Shown: positions 44,775 through 52,970 of the stretch, in pieces
Layout of the letters: every line of letters starts with the position of its first letter
Numbering within the stretch: position 1 is the first letter of the stretch
From: Mucilaginibacter pedocola
Lineage (GTDB): Bacteria > Bacteroidota > Bacteroidia > Sphingobacteriales > Sphingobacteriaceae
Assembly (NCBI RefSeq): GCF_002013915.1
Contig: NZ_MBTF01000011.1
Span: 1 to 64,000 of the forward strand
DNA length: 64,000 nucleotides
Direction of reading: 5' to 3'
The notes under the pieces: generated by a model
Told to the model about the DNA's origin: nothing
What the model saw: only the letters and a program-made list of their open reading frames with translations
The model's database searches: none
Translations under genes and position numbers: made by a program

Positions 44775-45128
44775 TTAAAACACTATAAACAACGAACCCC
44801 GCTCCCGCTGCTCCAGGTTACTGCTGCGGTGGCCTTTGCCCGTGGTGTCTTCCATCAACAAAACCTCGCCTTGCTGAAACTGGCGTTTCTCGCCAAGCGA
44901 GGTTTCTATCTCTACGCCGCCATCCAGTAATACTACGTATTGTTTAGCAGGTGCAGTGTGCATATCTTTATAACCGGCAGGTACTTTGCGGAACATTACC
45001 TCTTTCACAGCAACACTTTGCGAGAGGTGCCCTATCGGCCCGCCATCGGTCAATGGGTAAAACACTTCATCAAAGTGGCTTTCGCCTGCGGCATCGGCAT
45101 ATACACGGGTTACTTTAAACTGTTCCAT
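44775..45128 (-). CDS. Cupin-domain protein
   Basis: 117 residues from MEQFKVTRVYAD; the upstream extension overlaps the GNAT gene and is not needed. One cupin barrel: AGYKDMHTAPAKQYVVLLDG keeps one histidine of motif 1 but lacks the second histidine and the glutamate. Motif 2 is GEVLLMEDTTGKGH. The metal site is therefore incomplete and it may be non-enzymatic or bind metal differently. The start lies one base past the GNAT stop, so it is cotranscribed. Confidence 0.82.
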   Translation of the reverse strand: MEQFKVTRVYADAAGESHFDEVFYPLTDGGPIGHLSQSVAVKEVMFRKVPAGYKDMHTAPAKQYVVLLDGGVEIETSLGEKRQFQQGEVLLMEDTTGKGHRSSNLEQRERGSLFIVF

Positions 45129-45129
45129 A

Positions 45130-45417
45130 TCAGTGTGCCAATATCCTGTTCCACTCGGGGTGTTTGCCCAGGTACATTTGTACATAACTGCAAAGCGGCA
45201 CCAGCGTTAAATGGTGCGATTCGATGTACTCGAAAGCCTTCTTCACAATAGCCTCGGCTACGCCCCGCCCTTGCAATTCTGTAGGCACCTCCGTATGGAT
45301 GAGGTAAGCCTTATCGCCTTTCATTTTATAATCGATAAAGGCGCGCTGTCCATCTACAAACAATTCAAAATTGTGGATGGCTGTATTGTTGATCAGCTTT
45401 ATATCGTCGTAATTCAT
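45130..45417 (-). CDS. Small GNAT acetyltransferase (YidJ/Gcn5-like)
   Basis: 95 residues with the compact GNAT core: FIDYKMKGDKAYLIHTEVP, the acetyl-CoA loop ELQGRGVAEAIVKKAFEYI, and a terminal LVPLCSYVQMYLGKHPEW. The last block is typical of the short single-domain N-acetyltransferase group. Substrate unknown. It lies 63 bases past the esterase gene and directly before the cupin gene; a common transcript from the dioxygenase promoter is possible. Confidence 0.88.
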   Translation of the reverse strand: MNYDDIKLINNTAIHNFELFVDGQRAFIDYKMKGDKAYLIHTEVPTELQGRGVAEAIVKKAFEYIESHHLTLVPLCSYVQMYLGKHPEWNRILAH

Positions 45418-45480
45418 GTTACTTTACCTTTTTGAAGTTTAACGCGGTCAGATATGCCAACAGGCGGGCAATTAATTTGT

Positions 45481-46104
45481 TCATATAAAAACAGTACTGT
45501 TCGCCAGTTCAATTTCTTCCTGGCTAATGGTGTGCGGGCGGCCGTTGTAAACTTTTAAAGTAACTGCTGCATCCATGCTTTTCAAAACCTTTACGCTCTC
45601 CTCTACCCTGGTTAACGGCACATGCGGATCGGGGTTACCGGTGGTTATTAACACCGGCATACCAATAAAATCGCCTTTGTAATTATCCAAATTCAACCGC
45701 TCGCCTATCAGTCCGCCCGTGAAGGCAACTGCGCCACCGAATGGCTGGGCATGGCGGGTAATGTATTCCAGCGTTAAACATGCCCCCTGCGAAAAACCGA
45801 GGAAGTATATTTTATGCAAGGGGATACCATCCGCCAGTACTTGTTTCACGGTTTCGTCAACCATTTCCAGTGCTGAGTTTAGCGCAGGCTGATTATCAGC
45901 ATCAGGGGCCATAAAACTGTAGGGATACCAGCTGTTGTTAGTGGCTTGCGGGGCGTAGATGGCAAAATCCTGCACATCCAGTTCGCGGGCAAGGCCTATG
46001 ATATTAGCTGCAGTACCTCCCCTGCCGTGTAGCAGGATGAGGGCAGCTTTAGCAACGGCGGGTGCTGCACCCGCCGTTTTAATTTGTTTTGTGTGGCTAT
46101 ACAT
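45481..46104 (-). CDS. Alpha/beta hydrolase, phospholipase/carboxylesterase type (MhqD-like)
   Basis: 207 residues. It has the oxyanion LILLHGRGGTAANI, the nucleophile elbow FLGFSQGACLTLEY, the acid in GNPDPHVPL, and the histidine in NGRPHTIS. Together with the dioxygenase gene 2 bases upstream it mirrors the MhqO/MhqD pairs of Bacillus and Staphylococcus, which help cells deal with quinones and hydroquinones. The exact substrate is unknown. Cytosolic; no signal peptide. Confidence 0.88.
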   Translation of the reverse strand: MYSHTKQIKTAGAAPAVAKAALILLHGRGGTAANIIGLARELDVQDFAIYAPQATNNSWYPYSFMAPDADNQPALNSALEMVDETVKQVLADGIPLHKIYFLGFSQGACLTLEYITRHAQPFGGAVAFTGGLIGERLNLDNYKGDFIGMPVLITTGNPDPHVPLTRVEESVKVLKSMDAAVTLKVYNGRPHTISQEEIELANSTVFI

Positions 46105-46106
46105 AA

Positions 46107-47042
46107 TTAAACCAACGATGGCAATGATTTTTCTAAGCTCGAGCGCAACCTTTCGTGTTGTGCAGGCAATTTCAAATTCTGGCCCAATTCTTCAACCGGT
46201 TCGTCAACTGCAAAGCCGGGGTTATCGGTAGCAATTTCGAACAATACGCCTCCCGGTTCACGGAAGTAGAGCGAGTAGAAGTAGTTACGGTCTATTTTGT
46301 CGGTAATATGCAAACCTAAAGCAGCTACTTTTTGGCGGAAGTACATCAGCACTTCTTCGTTTGGCACCCTGAAGGCTACGTGGTGCACGCTGCCACCGGC
46401 CACATGCCCGGCCATTTCTCCTGCTACCTCAACCAGGTCGACAATGTTGGCGTTATCTACCGCATCGGTTACAAACCTGTAGCGGTTAACGCTTTGTTCC
46501 AATAATTTATAACCGAACACATTGGTTAAAATATCAGCAGTTGGCTGTATTTTGTTAGTGGTGATGGTAACGTTGTGGAAGCCTTTTATAGCGTTCTCGG
46601 CTTTTACTTCTTCGGTTTCCCAAGGCAAACGGTTGTCTTCGGTTTTAGATACGGTCAACTCCAGTTTCAAGCCATCAGGGTCGAGCACGGTTAAGTATTC
46701 TTCGCCAAATTTTTCAGCCACTTTGTTGTATATCACGTTGTGTTTTTCGAAACGGTTCAGCCAAAAATCAAGGCTGCCTTTTGGTACCGAATAACCGATC
46801 TCGGTAGCCTGCCTCGAGCCTCTGCGGCCGCTTCGTATGCCTTCCCAAGGGAAGAAAGTAAGGATGCTGCCGGGGGTACCGTTTTTATCGCCGTAGTATA
46901 AGTGGTATGTTTCGGGGTCATCAAAGTTCACGGTTTTTTTAACCAGGCGTTGGCCCAAAACATTGGTATAAAAGTTATGATTGCGTTTGGCATTACCGGC
47001 TATTGCAGTGATGTGGTGTATGCCGTTTATTGTATTTTCCAT
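46107..47042 (-). CDS. VOC-family ring-cleaving dioxygenase (MhqO-like)
   Basis: 311 residues made of two glyoxalase/VOC modules (about 5-125 and 150-275). Metal-ligand histidines and glutamate are in INGIHHITAIAGN, VHHVAFRVPNEE, and PGGVLFEIATDNPGF. The first module has the FYTNVLGQRLVKKTVNFDDP block of MhqO/MhqA-type enzymes that open aromatic rings of hydroquinones. It is the first gene of the operon. Its upstream region carries the operator-like repeats at 47123-47159. Confidence 0.9.
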   Translation of the reverse strand: MENTINGIHHITAIAGNAKRNHNFYTNVLGQRLVKKTVNFDDPETYHLYYGDKNGTPGSILTFFPWEGIRSGRRGSRQATEIGYSVPKGSLDFWLNRFEKHNVIYNKVAEKFGEEYLTVLDPDGLKLELTVSKTEDNRLPWETEEVKAENAIKGFHNVTITTNKIQPTADILTNVFGYKLLEQSVNRYRFVTDAVDNANIVDLVEVAGEMAGHVAGGSVHHVAFRVPNEEVLMYFRQKVAALGLHITDKIDRNYFYSLYFREPGGVLFEIATDNPGFAVDEPVEELGQNLKLPAQHERLRSSLEKSLPSLV

Positions 47043-47122
47043 GATATTTGTTGTTTTAAATTGTTTGTGTTTTGTTCCTTGTTTGTTGATAACAAATGTC
47101 GGTATAAAGGCAGCAATTCAAC

Positions 47123-47159
47123 TTAATGTAGGTTAGTGCGGAAAGTTAATGTAGATTAA
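47123..47159. promoter_or_regulatory. Operator-like repeats upstream of the dioxygenase operon
   Basis: TTAATGTAGATTAA (47146-47159) is a palindrome of the form TTAAT-N4-ATTAA. A degenerate direct copy, TTAATGTAGGTTAG, sits 23 bases away at 47123-47136. The first motif recurs almost unchanged (ATAATGTAGATTAA) at 60760-60773 upstream of the pirin gene. The size and symmetry suit a dimeric winged-helix regulator. Confidence 0.45.
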
Positions 47160-47172
47160 GTGCTGTGGCTAT

Positions 47173-47361
47173 TTAACCGCAAAGTGCGCAGAGAACTTGC
47201 AGCTTCATTAGCGAAAAGGGCGCAAAGATATTTTTTACGCAAAGACGCCAAGCCACAAAGTTCTATATTATCTCCTTTGCAACTTGGCGTCTTCATTTAT
47301 TTATTAAATAGCATGCAAGGCTTTGTGCTCTTTGCGAAAACTTTGCGGTCTTTGCGGTTAA
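47173..47361 (+). repeat. Long-hairpin repeat of the TTAACCGCAAAG family, copy A
   Basis: The outer arms TTAACCGCAAAG and CTTTGCGGTTAA are inverted. The inner arms GACGCCAAGCCACAAAG and CTTTGCAACTTGGCGTC also pair, so the element folds into nested hairpins. Related copies are at 60661-60918 and 61567-61767. The 338-base spacer 47043-47380 otherwise holds only the dioxygenase promoter region. Confidence 0.7.
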
Positions 47362-47380
47362 TTCACCAACACGCCGTTCA

Positions 47381-49960
47381 TCACAGCCTGAAATTCAAGC
47401 TCACATACGGGTACCAACCCTCCACCGAGTGGCCCGCCAGTACCTGCACTACTATGAGCGCTGCCGGCGAGAAGTAGGCACCGCCGCCTACGCCCTGGTG
47501 TATGCCGCCCTCGTTGTTGCCGTCGGCCCAAACGCGGCCGGCATCGTAAAAACCGCTCAGGCCCAATTGGCCCGGTAATATATAACCACGGATATTGGCC
47601 AGTTTAAGCCTTGCCTGCAGGTTGTTGTACAACATGTGCTTGCCCGCGAAACGGTTTTGCAGGTAGCCCAGCAGGTTGCCCTGCCCGCCCAAAAACATGC
47701 CCTGGTAAAAGGCAGGGTCGCCAACGGTGACGCCGCCACCTATACGGTCGCTTATTACCAGTGCGCCGTGTTTGGTTAATTTCTTATAAAAGGTAAACTC
47801 CGAACGTATTTGCCCGTATGCACGCGAATAACCGTTAAGCCCGTTGTAGCCGCTCAATTGTACCGTAAAATAATACCCATCAGTAGGGAACACACCGCCT
47901 TTACGCTGGTTATCAATATAGTTTACCAGCAGCCCCAGGTGCGCTTTGTCTTTGTTCACAATTAAGCTATCGTACGAGTTGATGAGCGATGGGTTGGTAA
48001 TAAACCTGCCCACATTATCATCGGCACCTAAATGGTAAAATTGCAGCGACGGGCCAACGCTGATGGTTTTGAGGCTATCGATATGCCAGCGTAGTGCCGG
48101 GTCAAATTGATAGGTATCAAAACGGGTGCGGTAGAACCTGCGGTAGTTGGGGCCTTTTACCAGCGGCGTATTATTGCCGAAGCCGAAGAAGTTTAATGTA
48201 TTATCAGGCGCCTGTATTTTGGCGTTCATCAACAGGTCGGCTTTGCCAATGGCGCTTATCCACTCGCCTGCATAGCGTATCCTGAAAGCATCCGAAGAGA
48301 ACGAATGCGTCACCATCAGTTGCTGCATACTGGTATAAGGCAGTTTGCGGAAACCATCCTTTTTGGTGTACTGCGCACCCAACCCTAACAGAAAGCCGTC
48401 ATCCACGTTGAGCGCGGCAGTTGCCAGCGGCATCCATACGTTGTAAGGGAAAGTGGGTACGAATTTAGTATTAAACGTATCGCGAGAGATGTGCTTAGTG
48501 AACAGGCTCTGGTCGTCGGCAAACTTTATGCTATCGGGATTTGCGTAAACCTTAACACTCCCGGCCGACTTAACACCGTCGTAAACCTTATTGCCTTTAC
48601 CACCCACTACACGCAGGTTTATGGTAGATGAAGAATTGTTTACGATAACCCTGTCATCCCCGGCAAGGGTATAAAGCCTTATTTCGTGGGTAAATTCGGG
48701 CTTGTACACCATGTTTAGCAAGGTATCGGTAAGCTTACCGTCCTTGTTTATTTTTTGTATCAGTACGCGCATGCCTTTATCCGGCCCGTCGGTTATAGTT
48801 ACCTGCTCGTTTTTATCGCTGGTGCGTATATCCACCAGGCGATTTATAAAGCGGTAGTACTCATCCATTGCCTTGGGGATATTGTTGCGGCGCTCTTTCA
48901 GTTCGGCAAGCAGTTTATCGTGCCTGATGTTGTAGGCAGCAACCGGCATTTTACGCAAGCCTGCTTCTAACACGGCATCGGTTTCGGCGGCCACGAATTC
49001 GTTGGTTATACGCATCCAGTCTTCATAAGATATCTGCGCATCCAGGTACGATTTAATGAATCTTGTTTTAAATATAGAATACTCGGGGCGGGGTATCTCG
49101 CCGCTGAAGTTATCGATAGCGGGGTTGATGAAAGGCAACGACGCAATGGTTGGGAACACGCCCTGTGCCACGTGCAGCACTTGGTCGCGGTCGCGCGGAA
49201 CGCCAATGTACATTTTACCGCTGCCCTTTTGCCTGTCGAGCCAGCGCCATTGGTCTTCGTGGCGGTCCCAGTCGGCCACCAGCAGGTCGAGCAGCCGGGC
49301 GCGTAAAAAGGTTTCGCCATCAAAGTGGTTATCGTTATCGGCGATAATCTTGCCCAGGGCTTTTTCGGTATTGTCAGATTCGCCGCCCGGTTCGCGCTCT
49401 TCCAGCAAGGCAACTATATTGGCGAATTTCTTGCGGAACTTTCCGAGCGCCGGGTCATCGGCAACCACACCTATTACGGGGTTTGCATGCGGTACTTTGG
49501 CAGCTTCAGCCATTGGACCTACTATCAATGCCGAAAATGGGTGCTGGCCGCTAATGGCATCGTCCAGCCAGTCGATAGCGAACGTACCTGCAAAGTTTGG
49601 CGGGAGCAGTTTATCGGGCGATTTCTCAACGCTGCGTATCACCCACTCGCGACCCTGCTTATCTTTTAATCTTAATGATTTTGATTGGTAGCCTCCTCCC
49701 TCTTTTTCGGGAGTAAGCCCGCCGTAAACCTCGCTCAACCTTATCAACGGCAGTTTAACAGGCACAGCCCATTCTTCGCGGTAGTTTTTGCCGAAGAGCC
49801 ATTTGTGGGCGCCCGTAACATCGTTATAAGATGGGTGCACTTTTACCACAACACTGTCTTTAAACTTAGGGGCGGGAAGTTCTTCAACGGCAGCTTTTTG
49901 CGCGTAGGCCGTTGTAGCAGCGGCCGTAATGGCAGATAGGATAAGTAGGTTTTTGATCAT
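47381..49960 (-). CDS. BamA/TamA-type outer membrane barrel with kinase-like N-terminal region
   Basis: 859 residues, signal peptide ending TTAYAQ. The N-terminal half (about 90-330) is not POTRA-like. It has WVIRSVEKSP (K113), then FLRARLLDLLVADWDRHEDQ (D225 and D230-DRH) and PRDRDQ (255-260), a layout recalling the Lys, DRHxxN-type and metal-binding Asp motifs of Fam20/HipA/PI-kinase-like enzymes. The C-terminal half (about 540-859) is an Omp85 bacterial surface antigen barrel with repeated GGQGNLLGY- and RLKLANIRG-type strands ending in NFRL. Such unusual fusions exist across Bacteroidota, annotated simply as BamA/TamA family. Kinase activity is my inference. Confidence 0.82.
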   Translation of the reverse strand: MIKNLLILSAITAAATTAYAQKAAVEELPAPKFKDSVVVKVHPSYNDVTGAHKWLFGKNYREEWAVPVKLPLIRLSEVYGGLTPEKEGGGYQSKSLRLKDKQGREWVIRSVEKSPDKLLPPNFAGTFAIDWLDDAISGQHPFSALIVGPMAEAAKVPHANPVIGVVADDPALGKFRKKFANIVALLEEREPGGESDNTEKALGKIIADNDNHFDGETFLRARLLDLLVADWDRHEDQWRWLDRQKGSGKMYIGVPRDRDQVLHVAQGVFPTIASLPFINPAIDNFSGEIPRPEYSIFKTRFIKSYLDAQISYEDWMRITNEFVAAETDAVLEAGLRKMPVAAYNIRHDKLLAELKERRNNIPKAMDEYYRFINRLVDIRTSDKNEQVTITDGPDKGMRVLIQKINKDGKLTDTLLNMVYKPEFTHEIRLYTLAGDDRVIVNNSSSTINLRVVGGKGNKVYDGVKSAGSVKVYANPDSIKFADDQSLFTKHISRDTFNTKFVPTFPYNVWMPLATAALNVDDGFLLGLGAQYTKKDGFRKLPYTSMQQLMVTHSFSSDAFRIRYAGEWISAIGKADLLMNAKIQAPDNTLNFFGFGNNTPLVKGPNYRRFYRTRFDTYQFDPALRWHIDSLKTISVGPSLQFYHLGADDNVGRFITNPSLINSYDSLIVNKDKAHLGLLVNYIDNQRKGGVFPTDGYYFTVQLSGYNGLNGYSRAYGQIRSEFTFYKKLTKHGALVISDRIGGGVTVGDPAFYQGMFLGGQGNLLGYLQNRFAGKHMLYNNLQARLKLANIRGYILPGQLGLSGFYDAGRVWADGNNEGGIHQGVGGGAYFSPAALIVVQVLAGHSVEGWYPYVSLNFRL

Positions 49961-50023
49961 AGGTAGGGCTATTTAGTAGTATGTATAGCTGCGGCACCAT
50001 GGCGCCGCAGCTTTGGTTCAGTG

Positions 50024-50914
50024 CTATTTGGGCTTGGTGTACTTAAACAGCAGTATGTTACCGCTGGCCAGTTCGTCGCCCTCGTTAGATATATACAGGT
50101 TGCCCTTGCTATCGAAGGCCATACCTTCGGGTTGCAAAAAGCCTTTCAGCATATAGCTGGCTTTTGGCACCCATTTATCATCGGTAACCACCAGCAGTTT
50201 ATTTATGGCCGATACAATGAACCACTCGCCTGTCAGCGGGTTACGGGCCATTGCCGACGGGCGGAACTTGAATTTCTTCTTCTTTTCGCCATCGCCCATA
50301 TCGGTTACCGAAACATTAAAATCGCCGGCATTGCTTATGCTGCCATCGGCCCCCAGGTTTAAAATATACCCCGAGTTATTATCGGTACTCTTATCAATAT
50401 CGCATTGTTTACACAATACGTAAAGCTTTTTGCTTTGGTTATCAAAATGCATGGCCTCGTACTCGCCCTTAGGCAGCAATTTCTTGGCCTTTTGGCTTTT
50501 GATAGTCCCGGCAGTTACTTCGCTTAGCGGGAAGCTGTGAAACTCGCCATCGCTGCGGAGAATAACTGCCTGGCCGTTGCCAATGGCTACATCCTCGTAA
50601 TCGCCATGTTTACCAAATTTAGCACTTTTTGTTGTACTGCTACCCGGTGCAAGGTAATAGATGTCGCCATCCTCGTCCTGTTCCGCGTATATGATATCGT
50701 CATGGCCGTTTTCAAAAGCAATGCCCGATATTTCTAATAGCTCCGTCGGCATTTTATATTCGGTTGGCGCGCTCAGGTCATACCCGGGCGGGTTCTGTGC
50801 AGCCGACTCTTCAGTCTTTTCCTCTTTCTTTTCTTTTTTGCTTTTTCCCTGCCCGCACGATACGGCCATAAGCCCTACCAGCGCAACTGAACATAGTATA
50901 GATATCTTTCTCAT
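50024..50914 (-). CDS. SdiA-regulated-domain beta-propeller lipoprotein
   Basis: 296 residues. Lipobox LMAVSC near residue 20, then a lysine/glutamate-rich linker. The folded part starts ELLEISGIAF and carries propeller-like strands (DIIYAEQDEDGDIYYL, GDYEDVAIGNGQAVIL, FLQPEGMAFDSKGNLYISNEGD) matching the SdiA-regulated/YjiK-type family. It probably sits on a membrane surface; ligand unknown. It lies 13 bases after the ppk1 stop on the same strand, so it is likely in the ppk1 operon. Confidence 0.83.
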   Translation of the reverse strand: MRKISILCSVALVGLMAVSCGQGKSKKEKKEEKTEESAAQNPPGYDLSAPTEYKMPTELLEISGIAFENGHDDIIYAEQDEDGDIYYLAPGSSTTKSAKFGKHGDYEDVAIGNGQAVILRSDGEFHSFPLSEVTAGTIKSQKAKKLLPKGEYEAMHFDNQSKKLYVLCKQCDIDKSTDNNSGYILNLGADGSISNAGDFNVSVTDMGDGEKKKKFKFRPSAMARNPLTGEWFIVSAINKLLVVTDDKWVPKASYMLKGFLQPEGMAFDSKGNLYISNEGDELASGNILLFKYTKPK

Positions 50915-50927
50915 AGGTTATTGGTGG

Positions 50928-52967
50928 CTAAGCGCCTTGTTTGGTTAAATAGCGGTATATGGCTTCCTGCGAACGTACCGGCTCGCCACCCGCTTCGGGC
51001 TTTTGGTGTTCCATATGGCTATCTAATAACACGGCTTGTACATTATCGTTTAGCTGTATGCGGATTATTTCTGCGATCTGCTTTTTCAACGCCTCATCAT
51101 ATACCGGGAAACATACCTCTATACGGTTATGGATATTGCGGTTCATCCAATCGGCCGAGCCCATCAGTATCTCCTCGTTGCCATTATTATGGAAGATGAA
51201 TACCCTCGGGTGCTCCAAAAACCTGTCGACGATGCGCCTGATGGTGATATGCTCGCTCATGCCCTTTATACCCGGCACCAAACAGCAAATACTACGCACT
51301 ATAAGCTGAACTTTTACGCCCGCCTGCGATGCCTCGTACAATTTATTTATCATGCCCCGCTCCTCCAGGTTGTTCATTTTTATGATGATACCGTTTGGCA
51401 GCCCCTGTTTGGCGTTGGCTATCTCGCGCTCTATCAGCTCGAAAAAGCGGGTTTTGAGGTTGAACTGTGCTACCAATATATGCTTAAATGCGATCTGATT
51501 ATCTGCGGAAGGCTTCTCGCGCCTGGCCAAAAAGATGAACAGCAGCTCTAACTCGCGCAGCAGGTTGGCGTTGGTGGTGAGCAGTATATGGTCGGTGTAA
51601 AAACGTGCGGTACCCTCGTTAAGATTACCTGTAGCCAATAAGCCTGAATACATTACTCTATCGCCTTTCTTGGTTTTCACCAAAGCTATTTTGGCGTGTA
51701 CCTTTAAAGCGGTTACGCTGTAGATGATATCCACACCCGCGGACTTCATTTTCTTGGCCCATTTGATATTGTTGGCCTCATCAAAGCGTGCCTTCAATTC
51801 TACCACTACCTTTACCTTTTTGCCGTTTTTGGCGGCGCTTATCAAAGCGTTCACAATGCGCGAATCGCTGGCCACGCGGTAAAGTGTAACGCATATTTCG
51901 GTAACATCGGGATTGTTGGCGGCTTCGTTAAAAAAACGCAGGATTATATCGTACGATTGATAAGGTGTACTCACCAACAGATCTTGCCGGGCCAATAAAT
52001 CAGCAAGGGGTTCTTCAACCGATACCTCGGTCAGTTTACCCGCCGGCCATTTGGGGTACGATAGTTTTTCGCCGCCAATGGGCAAGGCAAAAAAGTCTTT
52101 CAGGTTATGGTAGCGGCCGCCCTCAACCGTAGTAGGTTTATTCAGGTTGAGGTAAGCGCCAAGGCTCTCCAATATGCGCAGCGGCATATCTGCCTGGTAC
52201 AAAAAGCGAGTGGCGTAACCCAGGTCGCGCTTGTTCAGTTGTTTTTCTATTTGTTCCGATAGGTCGCCGGGGTACTCGTCCTGAATATCCAGTTCGGCAT
52301 CGCGGGTAATTTTAAAGCTGTAGCAGGCTTTCACCTCGGCCTTCCTGAATAGTTTATCCATGTTAAAACGGATAACATCATCAAGGAAGATAATATATTG
52401 CTTGCCATCAGCCTTGGCCGGAAAGAACCGTGGCAGGCTATCTGACGGGATGTTGAGCAACACCATTTTCTCCTTCCCGGCTTCCAGCAGTTCTACCAAA
52501 AAGTAAAGCTTATTATTCTCGGGGAAAAAGCCGTGCTTACCATCAAGCGTTAGCGGCTGCAAAAAGGCCAGTACTTCGGCCAAAAAGTAATTGCTTACCT
52601 CGTTGTGCAAAGCCGTCGGCAGCGGTTGGTTGTACAGCAGTTCTACATTTTCAGCACGCAACAGGGGTATCAGCTGCGTAGTGAGTATCTCCCCAAAGTG
52701 CCGCTGCTGGGCCAGTATCATATCCGATGCTTGCTGAAGCAAGTCTTTTTGTTCATCGCTGTCTATGTCGCTGCTCTTTTTCTGCCCTATTTTTTGCAGG
52801 GCGCGCAGCACGGGCATACGCACGCGAAAAAACTCATCGAGATTGGAGGAATAGATAGAAAGGAATTTTATCCGCTCCAATAAAGGTGCAGCTTCGTTAG
52901 CGGCCTCTTCCAGCACCCGCTGGTTAAAGCTTAGCCAACTCAGGTCGCGGTTGAAGTAATGATGCAT
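50928..52967 (-). CDS. ppk1: Polyphosphate kinase 1
   Basis: 679 residues. It polymerises ATP gamma-phosphate into polyphosphate. The N domain begins YFNRDLSWLSFNQRVLEEA, the H domain has SSNLDEFFRVRMPVL, and the two phospholipase-D-like catalytic domains carry STPYQSYD, LKARFDEANNIKWAKK, the phospho-acceptor histidine region in LKVHAKIALVKTKKG, and ADWMNRNIHNRIEVCFPV. Length is normal. It is 3 bases after the HD-PycTM gene and just before the propeller lipoprotein gene; the operon order is HD-PycTM, ppk1, lipoprotein. Confidence 0.96.
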   Translation of the reverse strand: MHHYFNRDLSWLSFNQRVLEEAANEAAPLLERIKFLSIYSSNLDEFFRVRMPVLRALQKIGQKKSSDIDSDEQKDLLQQASDMILAQQRHFGEILTTQLIPLLRAENVELLYNQPLPTALHNEVSNYFLAEVLAFLQPLTLDGKHGFFPENNKLYFLVELLEAGKEKMVLLNIPSDSLPRFFPAKADGKQYIIFLDDVIRFNMDKLFRKAEVKACYSFKITRDAELDIQDEYPGDLSEQIEKQLNKRDLGYATRFLYQADMPLRILESLGAYLNLNKPTTVEGGRYHNLKDFFALPIGGEKLSYPKWPAGKLTEVSVEEPLADLLARQDLLVSTPYQSYDIILRFFNEAANNPDVTEICVTLYRVASDSRIVNALISAAKNGKKVKVVVELKARFDEANNIKWAKKMKSAGVDIIYSVTALKVHAKIALVKTKKGDRVMYSGLLATGNLNEGTARFYTDHILLTTNANLLRELELLFIFLARREKPSADNQIAFKHILVAQFNLKTRFFELIEREIANAKQGLPNGIIIKMNNLEERGMINKLYEASQAGVKVQLIVRSICCLVPGIKGMSEHITIRRIVDRFLEHPRVFIFHNNGNEEILMGSADWMNRNIHNRIEVCFPVYDEALKKQIAEIIRIQLNDNVQAVLLDSHMEHQKPEAGGEPVRSQEAIYRYLTKQGA

Positions 52968-52970
52968 ACT

